This document shows positions 8,593 through 18,765 of a stretch of DNA of 64,000 nt, piece by piece (within the stretch, counting starts at the first letter, position 1; every line of letters starts with the position of its first letter). The stretch is taken from NCBI GenBank assembly GCA_039105265.1, contig JAPFFF010000028.1, forward strand, positions 124,001 to 188,000, read 5' to 3'. The DNA is from Tritrichomonas musculus. Taxonomy: Eukaryota > Parabasalia > Tritrichomonadida > Tritrichomonadidae. The position numbers and the translations under genes were made by a program. Below the pieces are notes generated by a model, which worked only from the letters and a program-made list of their open reading frames with translations, searched no databases and was not told the DNA's origin.

Positions 8593-8904
8593 ATGAACCT
8601 GAAAATAATAGAGCCCATAACACACCCGAACAAAGAATTTCGTTCACCGGATGAATTCAATTTATGGTACAACAAAAATAAAGAATCGGTAGATGCATTA
8701 ACGACGCATAAGCTCAACAAGATGTATCACATAGAAGGATACCGTATAACGAAGATAAAAGGAGTGCTGATGCTGAAGAAGATGAAAGAGCCAGAAGAAG
8801 AAAACTATGTAGAAACACAAATCGAGCAATTGAGGAGCGATATAGACCAGATAAAGAAAGCTATTGGTGAAATCATTAAGGTCGTCAATGGAGAGCAGCA
8901 ATGA
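8593..8904 (+). CDS. Conserved 103-residue Maverick protein
   Basis: Homologous to the protein at 33948-34259 in B. Shared blocks are F-x-SPDEFNL-(W/F)-YNK, THKLNK-(M/L)-YHI-x-GYRITKIK and VLMLKK. The second half is an acidic coiled coil (EIEQLRSDIDQIKKAIGEI type). The ORF ends one base before the stop of the convergent ATPase gene. The pair 103-residue gene / ATPase is kept in both elements, suggesting a partner of DNA packaging or an assembly factor (inference). Confidence 0.8.
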   Translation: MNLKIIEPITHPNKEFRSPDEFNLWYNKNKESVDALTTHKLNKMYHIEGYRITKIKGVLMLKKMKEPEEENYVETQIEQLRSDIDQIKKAIGEIIKVVNGEQQ

Positions 8905-8905
8905 G

Positions 8906-10015
8906 TTATTTTTGTCCTCCTATAATGTTTGTTTCTCCACCGTCTGTTACCTGCACACAAAGAGCCGGATAGGAATCTGGATGTCTCCTTTTATAGTCTA
9001 CCATTAGCTTGTAATAGTAATTAAAGTCTTCCCATGATAGATTCGATGCGGCCTGTGAATATATATACCTTAACTGTTGGTCGTTGAAGCAAGGAAAGAT
9101 GAACAATGATGTAATCTCATTCTTCACATGTGGTTTCAATCCTTTCCATCCCTGAATCAACAAGAAATAAGACATGTTCGTATGCCTGCACCGCTTTATT
9201 GCTTGGCTGAAAAAGGATTCCTCGTTGGAGAATAACTTGCTGTTACTGATATCATCGAAGAGCACAAGAGTATGCAAGAATTCTGCTGAATAATTATTCA
9301 CATGAAGGAGCTCTTTCATTTGCTGTATTCGTTCACCTTCCTGCTGCTCTGTAGTTTCCCCATGCTTTATCTTATAGTATAAGTTTTTCGCTCCGATAAG
9401 ATTCCTGATGTAATTCTCTGCATCGGCCTCAGCAATTGTTACGTAAGGCAATGTTGGGCTGAAAAGGTCTCTTAATGCTCTCCAGCTACGGTCATTTTCT
9501 TCTCCATCTTTAGTGACATAAACGAGCAAATGATGTGTGTATAAAAGAGATATCTTAATGATTTCCTGTAGGGCAATTACTGTCTTACCCATATTCTGTT
9601 TACCTACGATAACATTAACGGAATTGTATTTAATATTTACCGATGGATGGATGGGAGCAATGAATGCACCTGACATTTCTTCTTGATGGTCCTTTAGTGT
9701 ATTCGCTACGATGTTATTTATTTCGTTCAGATTAATTCTGCTGTCGAAGTCATCCATAGACACAAGCCCTTGCATTGCCTTATCTATATAGTCGTTTATG
9801 TATTGCCTGTATTGATTTATACCGCCCATCCTTTTATATTCTTTATTGATTCCTGGTCGGTGCAATACTGGCTTTCGTTTCTTTTTCTTGGTGTTATCAG
9901 TTAAATATCCTTCGGAGCGTGCACTATTGTTATCATTATCTGAATCAAAGTCGTATTCAGCAAATGCTTTATTACCGTATATATCATCACTAGAGGCGTA
10001 ATCGTTATCATTCAT
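8906..10015 (-). CDS. FtsK/HerA-type genome packaging ATPase, 369 residues
   Basis: Walker A GKQNMGKT at about residues 137-144, preceded by the strand VNVIV, and Walker B LVLFDD at about 246-252, followed by an arginine-rich QAIKRCRHTN segment and a Gln-containing strand (FLLIQ). This matches the A32-like packaging ATPases of Polintons, virophages and large DNA viruses; it would pump element DNA into capsids. Compared with the 268-residue version in B it has an extra N-terminal region of about 90 residues: an acidic Asp/Asn-rich stretch, then KKKKRK, which could be a nuclear localisation signal. A TATTTATTTTT motif lies 14 bp upstream. Confidence 0.87.
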   Translation of the reverse strand: MNDNDYASSDDIYGNKAFAEYDFDSDNDNNSARSEGYLTDNTKKKKRKPVLHRPGINKEYKRMGGINQYRQYINDYIDKAMQGLVSMDDFDSRINLNEINNIVANTLKDHQEEMSGAFIAPIHPSVNIKYNSVNVIVGKQNMGKTVIALQEIIKISLLYTHHLLVYVTKDGEENDRSWRALRDLFSPTLPYVTIAEADAENYIRNLIGAKNLYYKIKHGETTEQQEGERIQQMKELLHVNNYSAEFLHTLVLFDDISNSKLFSNEESFFSQAIKRCRHTNMSYFLLIQGWKGLKPHVKNEITSLFIFPCFNDQQLRYIYSQAASNLSWEDFNYYYKLMVDYKRRHPDSYPALCVQVTDGGETNIIGGQK

Positions 10016-10028
10016 TTTACCCTGATAT

Positions 10029-10039
10029 AAAAATAAATA
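10029..10039 (-). promoter_or_regulatory. TATTTATTTTT motif upstream of ATPase gene
   Basis: On the minus strand, 14 bp before the ATG at 10015. Same string as upstream of the fibre gene and the ATPase gene of B. Confidence 0.35.
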
Positions 10040-10050
10040 TTGCCTTATTT

Positions 10051-11517
10051 TTACTGTGGTGCTGCTTCTGGTTGATTACCTGGTAGTCTCTCTTCTTGCA
10101 TACCTGCTACTCTTCTGAATGCATTGGTAAACTGAACTACTTCTGTTGGCGACATATTGAACCCTTCTGCTTCAATATAGACAGGAATGAAAGAAATGAT
10201 TTTCTCCCAGACATTACCTGTAAGATATGGGCTTGCAAATGCATCTGTGGCTGCTCTTACTTCTCTCTTTGACTTCAATTTCTTCCACATTTCTTCATCA
10301 ACAGTAAGCACATCTTGCCCGTATACTCTTACCATTGCTGTTGCTACAAATGCTTTCTCCCAGACGTTAGATGCAACTTTAGCCAGTTTCTTATTACCTG
10401 GATATGTTCCATTATGGACTGATTTGAAGCCTTTATAAATTGGATTAATGATTTTACTTGTAAATACCTGGAAGACTGTTTTGTTGTGTGGTTGTAATAC
10501 TTTAGTGTAACCTGCATGTTCAACTGCGGCTGCGAATTGCGCGCCTTGTTCATTTCTATTACGTAATAGTCTAACACCTCTCTCATCATATTCAGGGTTG
10601 TACATATCATTAACGAAGCCTTTGAATCCCTTACCATATTCTTTTCTTTCATCTTCTGTTGGGTAAGCAGAGTAATATTTATATCTATATGGATATGTGC
10701 TGTCGACGGTAGTATAACCGTTAACTATGATGGGTCTATTTGTTTCTCTTTCCCTAACAATAATATCTGCTATTCCATCTCCATCTTCATCATCACCGGT
10801 TACATGATAGATATCGCTAAATCCATGTTTATCTACCCATCTTTGCGCGCCTACAAGACTTTGTGCATTGTTGATTCTCCTGATGTCCTGTTTGCCACTA
10901 AGAACGGCTGGAGCGATTCTTTCCATTTCGGCTCCATATGGTTGCTTTTTTGGTTTCACTCTACGTGGTATTGGATGTTGCCTAAAGTAGTTAATAGCGT
11001 CAATACTGTCATTCAAGTCTCTATGGTCAACACCTGTTTCTTCTAAACCCTGTCTGAATTCATTCATGCGGTCGGTAGTGAGAAAGAGTGGATGTTGTCT
11101 TTGTTGTGGTTGGTCCATTTGCGTTTGCCTTTTATCACCCGATAAAATATTATTTTCGGTGTTTACATTTTCATCATCGTCGGAATCTGACGATATGTTG
11201 AATGGAACAACACTGCTTCTCTGATTAGGCGTTGTTGGCTTTATTACATCCTCGAATGTTTCTTCTACTAAGTTATACAGAAAATCAAATATATTGTTTG
11301 TCGTTACTTCATCACTATTGAAGTTGTATGTAGCTAAGAAGTCTCTTACTCGCTTCACATTTTCGAGGTACCTAGTTGATTCACTGACATCTCCTGCATA
11401 GTCATCCATATATACCGAAACGTGTTCTCTTATGTATCTCAGTATTCTCGTTACTGTTTCAGACCCTAGAGATTTTATTTTATTGAACAGTGACATTTTC
11501 CTGTAACGAAAATGCAA
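10051..11517 (-). CDS. Conserved Maverick protein with EF-hand-like loop, 488 residues
   Basis: Homologue of the 451-residue protein at 31609-32964. The best conserved part is a calcium-loop-like motif (DEDGDGIADIIV here, DINNDGIPDVVV in B) followed by a V-N-G-Y-T-T block and an aromatic region with Y-P-x-x-x-x-Y-Y. The N-terminal third is low in conservation, acidic (SSDSDDDEN) and Gln-rich; the C-terminal third is helical. Gene order ATPase - this gene is constant. A possible virion core or minor capsid protein; the loop resembles EF-hand/FG-GAP-type metal sites. The first Met at residue 8 (MSLFNKIKS) could be the true start. Confidence 0.82.
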   Translation of the reverse strand: MHFRYRKMSLFNKIKSLGSETVTRILRYIREHVSVYMDDYAGDVSESTRYLENVKRVRDFLATYNFNSDEVTTNNIFDFLYNLVEETFEDVIKPTTPNQRSSVVPFNISSDSDDDENVNTENNILSGDKRQTQMDQPQQRQHPLFLTTDRMNEFRQGLEETGVDHRDLNDSIDAINYFRQHPIPRRVKPKKQPYGAEMERIAPAVLSGKQDIRRINNAQSLVGAQRWVDKHGFSDIYHVTGDDEDGDGIADIIVRERETNRPIIVNGYTTVDSTYPYRYKYYSAYPTEDERKEYGKGFKGFVNDMYNPEYDERGVRLLRNRNEQGAQFAAAVEHAGYTKVLQPHNKTVFQVFTSKIINPIYKGFKSVHNGTYPGNKKLAKVASNVWEKAFVATAMVRVYGQDVLTVDEEMWKKLKSKREVRAATDAFASPYLTGNVWEKIISFIPVYIEAEGFNMSPTEVVQFTNAFRRVAGMQEERLPGNQPEAAPQ

Positions 11518-11571
11518 TTATCCCTGGCAGCAAAAGGAAATTATTCGAGCAACATTAATATTTGGAATGAT

Positions 11572-11617
11572 TTTTGTCCTGCGGACAAAACCGCTCGCTG
11601 CGCTGCGCTCCGCTCAC
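11572..11617. repeat. GC-rich palindromic insert
   Basis: A perfect hairpin, TTTTGTCC / TGC loop / GGACAAAA (11572-11590), is followed by 27 bases made almost only of CGCT/GCG steps. It sits in the spacer between the start of the EF-loop gene and the 208-residue gene and is sharply different in composition from its surroundings. Confidence 0.6.
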
Positions 11618-11782
11618 TATCATGTCCAAACAGATTAACGCTTTCCTCGATGGATTTGCTTTGTATATATCTCAGTAAAGAAACAGAAAAGTAGCGTATA
11701 GAAATAGCATGAATGACTAGGAAGTGATATGTGAATGTTAGTAATGTATGCGTCAGAAAAACGCTATATCTCAAACACGAAT

Positions 11783-11794
11783 AATTTATTTTTA
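11783..11794 (+). promoter_or_regulatory. AATTTATTTTTA motif upstream of 208-residue gene
   Basis: Lies 28 bp before the ATG at 11822; a variant of the motif seen before other Maverick genes. Confidence 0.3.
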
Positions 11795-11821
11795 CTTGGG
11801 TAAAAGGGAGCACTACAGAAA

Positions 11822-12448
11822 ATGTCAACAGCCGCAACAAGCCAACCAGAAAAGAAACTTTCATACGATTATTTATTGTTCCTCTCATCACCCAATTACT
11901 TGCCATTCGAATATAGCTATTATGTATGTGAATACGTTAGACATGAAAGGTACTTAGATATATACAAGAGATGCCAGATAGGTCATAGAGAGATATTAAT
12001 GAAGATAGATGAAGAGATAGAAGAGATAAGAAAGGTGCTATATAAATACCTCTGTGAAACAAAAACTAATTATATGTGTAACCGCGGTTACGGACAAGAA
12101 TGTAACGTGATGAATTATCTTGAATGTAATCTTACTGGAGGTGCAAAGGAGATGATAGAAAAGCTTAAGCAGGCCAGAAAAGATAGGAAGAAAGAATTCG
12201 AAAGGGAAAAGAAAGAGCAAGAAGAAAAGCAGAGAAATCAAACAAAAGAACATTGTAATGCCATGCATGAACTAAAGAAACTTGCATGGGATAAAAACGG
12301 TACATATGCGTACCAACAAAACAGCCTCGTTAGTGTCAGTCAAGAATGGCTAAATGAAGTTAAAAGGCTATTAGAGATAACAGGAGAGAATACCAGTTAC
12401 GACAATATTATATATCTTATGTCATACCTAACAGAACAAACTGATTGA
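11822..12448 (+). CDS. Hypothetical coiled-coil protein, 208 residues
   Basis: Rightmost gene of Maverick A, starting MSTAATSQPEKKLSYDYLLF. The first 50 residues are aromatic-rich, and residues about 55-80 and 105-150 are charged helices, the second strongly Lys/Glu-rich (REKKEQEEKQ). Four cysteines lie in the middle (LCETKTNYMCNRGYGQEC and ECNL). No similarity to the 172-residue protein that occupies the matching position in B could be seen. Function unknown; subterminal position and orientation toward the end are the only shared traits. Confidence 0.7.
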   Translation: MSTAATSQPEKKLSYDYLLFLSSPNYLPFEYSYYVCEYVRHERYLDIYKRCQIGHREILMKIDEEIEEIRKVLYKYLCETKTNYMCNRGYGQECNVMNYLECNLTGGAKEMIEKLKQARKDRKKEFEREKKEQEEKQRNQTKEHCNAMHELKKLAWDKNGTYAYQQNSLVSVSQEWLNEVKRLLEITGENTSYDNIIYLMSYLTEQTD

Positions 12449-12711
12449 TAATTTTTTTCCGTATAAAATAGACGGCGACATTGAAGTGACAAAAAATGAT
12501 GTTGTCGTGAAATTGAATGAAACGTAAATGTCCTGAGTGAAAAGTTCGTTGTTAATAAAAAACAGGTGTTTTTAACGAAAGCATAGTGCGGGCAGTAGAG
12601 TATCTGGGAAGTTATCCAAAAACGCGAATTTTACAACAGTGACGAAAAAATGAATGGGCTACGGGGTTTGGAGGGATGTTTGGCTGTAAGCCAGACATCA
12701 CTCCAAATACT
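12449..12711. repeat. Subterminal and terminal region of Maverick A (putative right TIR)
   Basis: Gene-free stretch between the last gene and the predicted terminus. Its other TIR copy is outside the window, so TIR status is inferred from B, where the last gene abuts a 340-bp TIR. It contains the terminal palindrome at 12667-12707. Confidence 0.5.
12667..12707. repeat. Terminal hairpin of Maverick A
   Basis: Two 19-base arms (17 of 19 pair) around a 3-base GTA loop: TTTGGAGGGATGTTTGGCT and AGCCAGACATCACTCCAAA. It ends 4 bases inside the predicted terminus. Confidence 0.7.
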
Positions 12712-13229
12712 ATTGATGTTTTAATTTATTTTATAGTCCATATATAATGTAAAAGTATATAATTTATTATTTATATGACTATAAAAGCAAAATTACAAAA
12801 AAATAAAAATCTCATATTTTTGATTTTTTTAATATTTGAAATATCCTTTTTCCGAAGACATAGTTTTATTTTTATTTATTTACAAAATATTTTATACTAG
12901 GAAACGATATGATTTCTAATTATCCTCAAATAGTTATTTTGATTTTAAGTTTTCAATAATCAAAATAATCAATAGAATTCCATTGAAATTATTTTTCTGA
13001 TTTTCTTCTCAATCAGTTCATAAACTATAATATATAATTATTGCGAATATTTTTATGATAATAATATATAATTGTTTAATAATAAATATAAAATAGTTAT
13101 TTAAAAATAGAATATTAATTATAGAACGATAACGCTTAAAAAATTACATCAAATCAACAATCTTTTAAAAATCTTTATTTTAAATATAATGAACATAACA
13201 AATCTTAATAAAATTGAACAAAATGGATT
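12712..13229. other. AT-rich spacer, no gene
   Basis: Host spacer between Maverick A and the hAT-like elements. No ORF of note, no RNA gene recognised. Confidence 0.7.
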
Positions 13230-13237
13230 ATTTTAAG

Positions 13238-15102
13238 CAGGGTTGTGTATCGATCCTCTCCGGTAGCGGTTATTTTCCCGGTAAAATATCGATATTACCG
13301 GCTCTAACCGCCGGTAACGGTATTTATCGATAAAAAACCGAAGTATCGATACAAAAGTGGAAAATTTATATCGAATGTCAGGTTTTTTGTCGGTATTTTT
13401 TTAACAAAAAATGTATCGGATTCATTTAAAGATGATTAAAGAAATTTATAAGGTTCTAATGAATATTGTTAATTCTCTTTAATTACAAATTTTACAACAA
13501 ATAATCATCATAATAATTGAATAATCAATCGTTTCTGAAATATCGTAAATTTTATCATCTTTATGTCAATTTCTATTTGTAGATAAATATAACATTCCAG
13601 AACTATTGAATTAACTATTAATATGAGAAAGCACATAATGTATATAAATTTTATTGTTTTTAATGATAATAATGAAATCGAAAATTTGGATTGTTTAATG
13701 AAAATGAATATGACGAGATTTCTGAAGAAGAAAGACAATAATATACTTTTTATAGGCTAGTAATTATATTTATAATTAAAATTTTTATTTAAAATTAAAT
13801 AAGCAAATGTTTTAATATTTTTATTCAGGGTTGTCGATCGATGATGATAAATATCGATTATCGGCTCATTATCGATAGTCCGATAATATCGATAAAAATT
13901 TGTTCGATAACCAATAATTATCGATAAATACGTTAAGTAAAACCGCCGATATTTGGTCACTATCGGACGGTTACGGTTCGATATTCTCCGATATTTTATA
14001 ATAAAATTTCCATACTTTTTTTTTACATTTTTGATTAAAATTTGGAATTTTATATTTTTAATTGTACTTCAATAGTGCATGCTGAAATAAGCGAAATAAG
14101 GTCAGGGCGCATTATATATCCAATATAATAATGAGAAGCTAAAAAATCAGGTTTTTGATTAATACATAAAAAGATTATTTTCAAAATTTTTAAAAAAGAA
14201 CCAATTGGCCAACAAAAAAAGATTATGATTAAGAACAAAGTTATAAGACGATAATTTCCTCATATCTTCTCAGTATTAAATTATTTCCATATTTGCAAAT
14301 TAACGAATCTTAATATGTAATGAAATATTAATGCAATGCTACTAAAATAATTTGCGTTTTTTTTTATTAAAAGAATATCAAGTCTAAAAATATTTAGAGA
14401 AATGGAGAGAATTTTATTAATTTACAAAAAGTTATCGTGTTCACTTTTTGATAAATTTAATTTTTTTGCCAAAATAAAATTATCTTTATTGATTTTAAAT
14501 TTCATACTTAAATATTATTAGAATTATAATACATTACTTATCTTTTATTATAATAAAAGTTAATTTCCTATGAAATATAAAAAATCTTTTTTAATAATTT
14601 GATCATTTGTACATACAAGCTTTTTTATATGTCATTACTTGAAAAAATAACTTTTATATAATTATATAACAATTAAATAGCCATAATTTCTAGTAAATAT
14701 CTTTTCTTTACCTTAAAAAAGTTAAAAATATCGGTCATTATTGGCCACGATAAAAACCGTTTTTATCGATAATGATATTTATTATCGGATAGTATCGGTT
14801 ATTCTACTCTACTCCCGATAATATCGATAATATTGGCAACGTATTTAACCGTTATCGGACACTATCGATAAACATCCCTGTTTTTATTCATTATTTATTA
14901 ATAAAATTTATATATTAAAATACCGTATCGATACTGATAAAAAGTATTATAAAGAACTTTTTTAATAACCGCTGATACTCTAAAAATACCGAAGCACTTT
15001 TGTATCGATACTAAAAAATACCGAGCAAAAAAGTATCGATATTTACCGAATACCGATACTTCTTCGGTAACCGGTATTTAGTTGTATCGATAAACAACGC
15101 TG
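13238..15102. mobile_element. hAT-like non-autonomous element (outer)
   Basis: Termini CAGGGTTGTGTATCGAT and, inverted, CAGCGTTGTTTATCGAT. An 8-bp target duplication ATTTTAAG flanks it exactly (13230-13237 and 15103-15110). The 5'-CAGGG start and 8-bp duplication are the hAT hallmark. Subterminal regions are crowded with TATCGATA and CCGGTA motifs. No transposase ORF. A second element (13826-14880) is inserted in it; without that insert and its duplication the element is about 802 bp. Confidence 0.88.
13826..14880. mobile_element. hAT-like non-autonomous element (inner, nested)
   Basis: 1055 bp, termini CAGGGTTGTCGATCGAT and, inverted, CAGGGATGTTTATCGAT, flanked by a perfect 8-bp duplication TTTTTATT (13818-13825 and 14881-14888). 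The TIRs resemble those of the outer element, so the two are related subfamilies. Dense ATCGATA/CGATAA motifs in the first and last 150 bp look like transposase-binding subterminal repeats. No coding capacity. Confidence 0.9.
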
Positions 15103-15110
15103 ATTTTAAG

Positions 15111-17382
15111 TACTAAAACAATTCTCACAATCAATGAAAATCGAATTAAAAAGAATATTATAGGAAACATTTAAAAAAACATTTAGTCATAGGAATATAT
15201 AAGAAAATATAATCATAAATTTCAATTTCTCCTTTTATTTTTTAATTCAATCAAATAATAATCTAACAAAGGCATTTACAGATCAAAAACAACATAGTAT
15301 TTTTATTTTTCAAATGTATTCTAAAAATTCAAAAATGTTCTACTCATGCATTTGATGCTTGAATAGATTAAAATATCCACGAATGTGGAAAAATTAAATC
15401 TCAAGCAATTGATGTCAATTTTGAAGAATAAAAAGGGAATATTTATTATATATCAAATTAAAATAAATATTAATTATATATATGCTAATAAATATACTAT
15501 TTATTTCCTATATTCCAATGTAATACTATTTTTTTAAATATCTTTCATAAATAAATTTTTTTGAATACTCAATAATTAAAATTCAAATATTTTAATATAA
15601 AATAAGTAAATTTCCTTTTATTTACTTATTAAATATATATAAAATATATTTATCATTATTAATACATATAAATCAAAAAATATAAAATAAATAATAAATA
15701 AAAATAATCTGAAAAAAATTTCATTTTTTCTGTTAATTCAATTTATTTATTTCCTATATTAGCATAGATAATTTATTAATAAACATATAAAATTGTATAT
15801 ATGTTATAAATAATATTTATAAAAAATAAATATATAATATAAATCATAATAACCTAAATATTTTAATATATTTAACTATTATTTGGATTAGCAATTTCAA
15901 TTCATTTTTTAATTTTGTGAGTATATATTTTTTTGAAAAAAATTTTTTCTGAATATTTAACTTTTTCTGAAAAAATTATCAAAACGCCGCCCTTAATATT
16001 TCAAATATATATCAAAATTTAAATTAATATTATATTTTTATATTTAATAAATATATTTAATATTAATAAAAAATAATAAATATTAAAATAATAATTTATT
16101 TATTAAAATCTAAATTGATATAAAAGAGTTTATTAAACTAAACCATTTATTCATTCAATTTTTTTTTACAAAAGACACTGCCTCAAAAAGTTCCATAACT
16201 AAACTCAAATAAAGGTAAGTTGGTGAATGCAATCAGACATAAATCGTTATTTATTAGGTTTCAATTTAATATATTTATTTTATAATTTATAAATAAATAT
16301 CTATATATTTTACACCGTAAATACATTTATAAAACTAAATATATGTTTAGATATTTTAATTTTATTAGAAATTTTCAAATTTGAATGTTTTTTTTTATTG
16401 TTTTTTAAACATATATTTTGCATGAAATATTTAAATTTTAAAATCGAATACAAGTCAATCTAATATTAGATAAAATATATACTATAAAAATATCATTTAT
16501 AATTTTATAAGTTCTTTTACAATTGCATAAATATTGTTTTTTATATTTGAATGAATTGAATGCTTTCAATAGAATCAAGATAAATTTATCCAAATATTAA
16601 AATGAATAATTAATAACATGGCTTACTCTTTATTTTAAATAATAATCATCATTATAATAGTTGCAAATATATAAAATAAATTAAACAAAATCTTAAATAC
16701 ACTAGGAAAATAAAGCTTTATTGATTTTAATTCAATTTTTGAATGAAATCCTCTCAAATATCATTTTTTCGTATTGACAATAACTCGCCAAGGTAATTAA
16801 AATATAATAAATAAATGGTTTGAATATAAATAATAATTGATGTAGATTAGAAAAAATTATTTATAAGTCATAATAATAAAATATTTACATTTAGAAAATC
16901 TCCTTTTTAAAGAAAATGAATATTAAAAAATCAGAATAAAAAAAAAAAAAAAAAAAAAATAAACGTTAGTCATTTAATAATTTATATATAGATGCTTTTA
17001 TATTATTATGAATATTACAATATAGAAGTTTCATCCAAAAATTTTCTGTTAATTTTGAGAAAAATTGCTTAAAATAATGTCAGTCTTCAAAATTTCAAAA
17101 CGAATTTTTTTAGCCAGTATCAAAAATAAAAGTATTTAATTAGCTTTAAATGATTTGGTAGGATATAGCTAATTATTTTATGTTTCCATATTTTGGAAAA
17201 TACAGCTTTCTAAAAAATCAATAATATCTGATTTTCCATTATTTGAAATTTTATAATAATTATTAATTATAATAGAAATTAATATATCTAAATAATTAAT
17301 AATATTAAAAATATATTCATTATTTATTGAGATATATACAAAATATACCAAAATTTTTAAAGTATTCAATTCGCCGACCTAC
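15111..17382. other. Very AT-rich region, no gene
   Basis: No ORF with coding character on either strand; only low-complexity A/T sequence, including an uninterrupted run of 22 A at 16938-16959. Confidence 0.7.
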
Positions 17383-17390
17383 CTTTACTC

Positions 17391-18267
17391 ATAGGGGGTT
17401 TAACCGTTCGTAAAGTGTCAAAAATTTTCATTAAGATTAAAAAAGATAGATTTCATTAAATAAATAAGATATTATTATACTATATTAATATTTATTTATA
17501 TAAATACTCTAAGTATTAAAAAATATATATACTAACATTAAAAAATTCATTTTTTATTTTTCTGAGAGATAAAAACTTTTTCAAATGTTAAAATTACATA
17601 TAGTTATAAAAATATCTATCAAAATATAGCCTATTTCATTTATATTTTTTAAAATATAATATTAAAATACTAATTGGAAGAGCAAAATAGAAAATGAACC
17701 ATAATAATAAAAGTAAATGAAATAAAGAATTCAAAATCACTTCATTAATGAATTTATAATTTATTAATGAAGTCAAGAATTCAAAATCACTTCATTAATG
17801 AATTTATAATTTTTCCAAATCTCTGGAAATATCTTGAAGAAAAAGTGCTCTTGAAATAAAATAAAAAAATATTTAAAAATTAAATGTAATGAAAATTCAT
17901 TATATATTAATAAATCTTTAATTATTTATATATTAATCAAATAATGCAAATTTTCCAAAAAACTTTAATATTTAGAAAATATTTTCTATAATTATATCAT
18001 TCTTTTATCTAGAATATTAATTTGATCATAATTTGGTATTTTTATTTAGTTTACAATGAAAAAAATGAATAGCATTATTTCATATTAATTGAATAGTGCA
18101 CTATTGAATTTTATTATTCATCAAAATTATAGGTTCCTATAGACGGATTTTATATTTGAGATTTTAATTAATAATTATTAAATATATTTAGTATAAATAT
18201 CAATTTTGTTATGAAATATCTTACTTTTTTTATTTTCTGACAGTTTACGAACGGTTAAACCCCCTAT
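17391..18267. mobile_element. Short TIR element with 8-bp target duplication
   Basis: 877 bp. The left end ATAGGGGGTTTAACCGTTCG and the inverted right end are identical for 24 bases, then similar (TGTCA). The 8-bp sequence CTTTACTC stands directly on both sides (17383-17390 and 18268-18275). No transposase. The 8-bp duplication suggests hAT-like mobilisation, but a TA-flanked reading (TA|GGGGG...CCCCC|TA) is also possible. The interior is AT-rich and contains a 38-bp direct repeat. Confidence 0.82.
17725..17812. repeat. 38-bp direct repeat inside the TIR element
   Basis: Two identical copies, 17725-17762 and 17775-17812, period 50 bp, each starting AAGAATTCAAAATCACTTCA; the 12-bp linker repeats part of the unit in palindromic form. 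Confidence 0.8.
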
Positions 18268-18476
18268 CTTTACTCAAATTCATCTGTTATTATTGATTTC
18301 AAACAATAATTTTTCATCTTTAAACTTTTTTAATAATTCATATCAATACTGCAATAATCTGATATCATTTTTTTTTTTTAAAAAAGTTCATCATCAATTT
18401 CTATAATAGAAATCTAATATTTTAATATTGAAAGAATTTTGTTCCTCATCATTTTATATTGGCAAAGGCAGTTTTC

Positions 18477-18526
18477 CTTCCTCTGAGGAATAGTCATTTT
18501 ACTTCCTCTGAGGAATAGTCATTTTA
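18477..18526. repeat. Two tandem 25-bp repeats with CCTCTGAGG palindrome
   Basis: Copies at 18477-18501 and 18502-18526, each with CTTCCTCTGAGGAATAG. They lie about 240 bp beyond the stop of the LRR gene. Function unknown. Confidence 0.8.
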
Positions 18527-18765
18527 TTTTGTGAGAACTATCATTACTATTATGACTAACATTTGATCTTATCAAGTTTATAATGTAGGTTGCATAAGAA
18601 AATTTAAAATAAAGCCATTCATTTATTTGAAATAAAATTTTAATTATCATCAAATTTACATATATATGAAATATTCAAATAAGATTACAAATAAAATATA
18701 GTTCATTATTTTTATAAAAAAAATTTATCATTATAGAATAATGATTAAAATTAAATTACATTAAA

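Larger units (their letters stand above)
1..12711. mobile_element. Maverick/Polinton A, right part
   Basis: Virus-like giant transposon truncated by the left window edge; polymerase and integrase would lie outside. It is assigned by one-to-one protein similarity with the complete Maverick B: capsid candidate, packaging ATPase, fibre head, 110-residue protein, EF-loop protein and small proteins. It is clearly more GC-rich than the host spacer that starts at about 12715. The predicted right terminus is 12711, because the reverse complement then begins AGTA, as do the termini of B, and a strong palindrome lies just inside. The left end and the target duplication (predicted ATTGA) cannot be seen. 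Confidence 0.88.

Noticed and set aside
16938-16959. A22 run as a retroposon tail
   Set aside because: No element-like sequence or flanking duplication next to it; simple homopolymer in AT-rich DNA.
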